From contig JACCYK010000575.1 in the NCBI GenBank assembly GCA_013696525.1, positions 1 to 6,094 of the forward strand: a stretch of DNA of 6,094 nucleotides, in the 5' to 3' direction. The DNA is from Chloroflexia bacterium. GTDB lineage: Bacteria > Chloroflexota > Chloroflexia > Thermomicrobiales > UBA6265. The translations under genes and the position numbers were made by a program. A model generated the notes under the pieces. The model did no database searches, had not been told where the DNA came from, and saw only the letters and a program-made list of their open reading frames with translations. Of the stretch, positions 6,052 through 6,094 are shown piece by piece. Numbering within the stretch: the first letter of the stretch is position 1; every line of letters begins with the position of its first letter.

Positions 6052-6094
6052 TTTGGTCACCCTCCTTCAGAAGGCGAAGTACTGCCATCCACTC
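6044..6094 (-). CDS. 3' end of an unidentified gene, possibly an XRE-type regulator
   Basis: Only the last 16 residues (EWMAVLRLLKEGDQNE) and the TAG are in the window. The stop overlaps the ATG of the peptidase gene (ATGAGTAG), the tight overlap typical of regulator-peptidase pairs. ImmA/IrrE genes commonly follow their XRE repressor gene, so a helix-turn-helix regulator is the expected product. The visible helical tail is compatible with this but not diagnostic. The DNA-binding domain would be beyond the window. Confidence 0.45.
   Translation of the reverse strand, partial: EWMAVLRLLKEGDQNE
6061..6067 (-). promoter_or_regulatory. Consensus Shine-Dalgarno that decides the peptidase start
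   Basis: AAGGAGG lies nine bases before ATG 6051 but directly against the alternative GTG 6060, so ATG 6051 is the likelier start. It lies within the coding end of the upstream ORF, which supports coupled translation. Confidence 0.7.

Overview
This is a GC-rich bacterial window in which every gene I can support lies on the minus strand, so it is read here from the high coordinates down. The style (GC-rich coding, small stand-alone enzyme families, a cytosolic PAS histidine kinase, alternative start codons) would suit a GC-rich Chloroflexota (Thermomicrobia-like) or similar soil or thermophilic lineage. No marker gene fixes the taxonomy, so this is a weak inference.

Region A (about 4770-6094) has visibly lower GC. 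I counted 53% G+C over 5881-5940 and 38% over 5281-5340, against 73% over 1081-1140. It looks like a mobile-element-type regulatory cassette. It contains the last residues of an unidentified gene (probably, but unprovably, an XRE-type regulator) and an overlapping ImmA/IrrE-family zinc peptidase gene that carries a single-base frameshift in a short T run. These are followed by a perfect 10-bp-arm palindrome with TATAAT at its centre and one or two small unknown ORFs, and the region ends at a stem-loop plus T-tract terminator. If the frameshift is real, the cassette is decaying. If it is a sequencing error or a recoding site, the cassette is a repressor/antirepressor-protease switch controlling the small ORFs.

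Region B (about 4018-4769) has a GC-rich DinB-like four-helix-bundle gene (ClbS/DfsB or maleylpyruvate-isomerase-like) behind a non-coding stretch with inverted repeats.

Region C (2481-3971) is an apparently solitary DNA methyltransferase gene of intermediate GC (57% over 3481-3540). Its SPPY motif points to N4-cytosine methylation. A well-formed promoter sits exactly where the longest ORF would start, which suggests a shorter, possibly leaderless, gene. No restriction endonuclease is visible beside it.

Region D (1-2533) returns to high GC. A transglutaminase-like cysteine-fold protein overlaps the 3' end of the methylase gene. It is followed by a soluble histidine kinase with two PAS-like domains, whose last few codons run off the left edge of the window.
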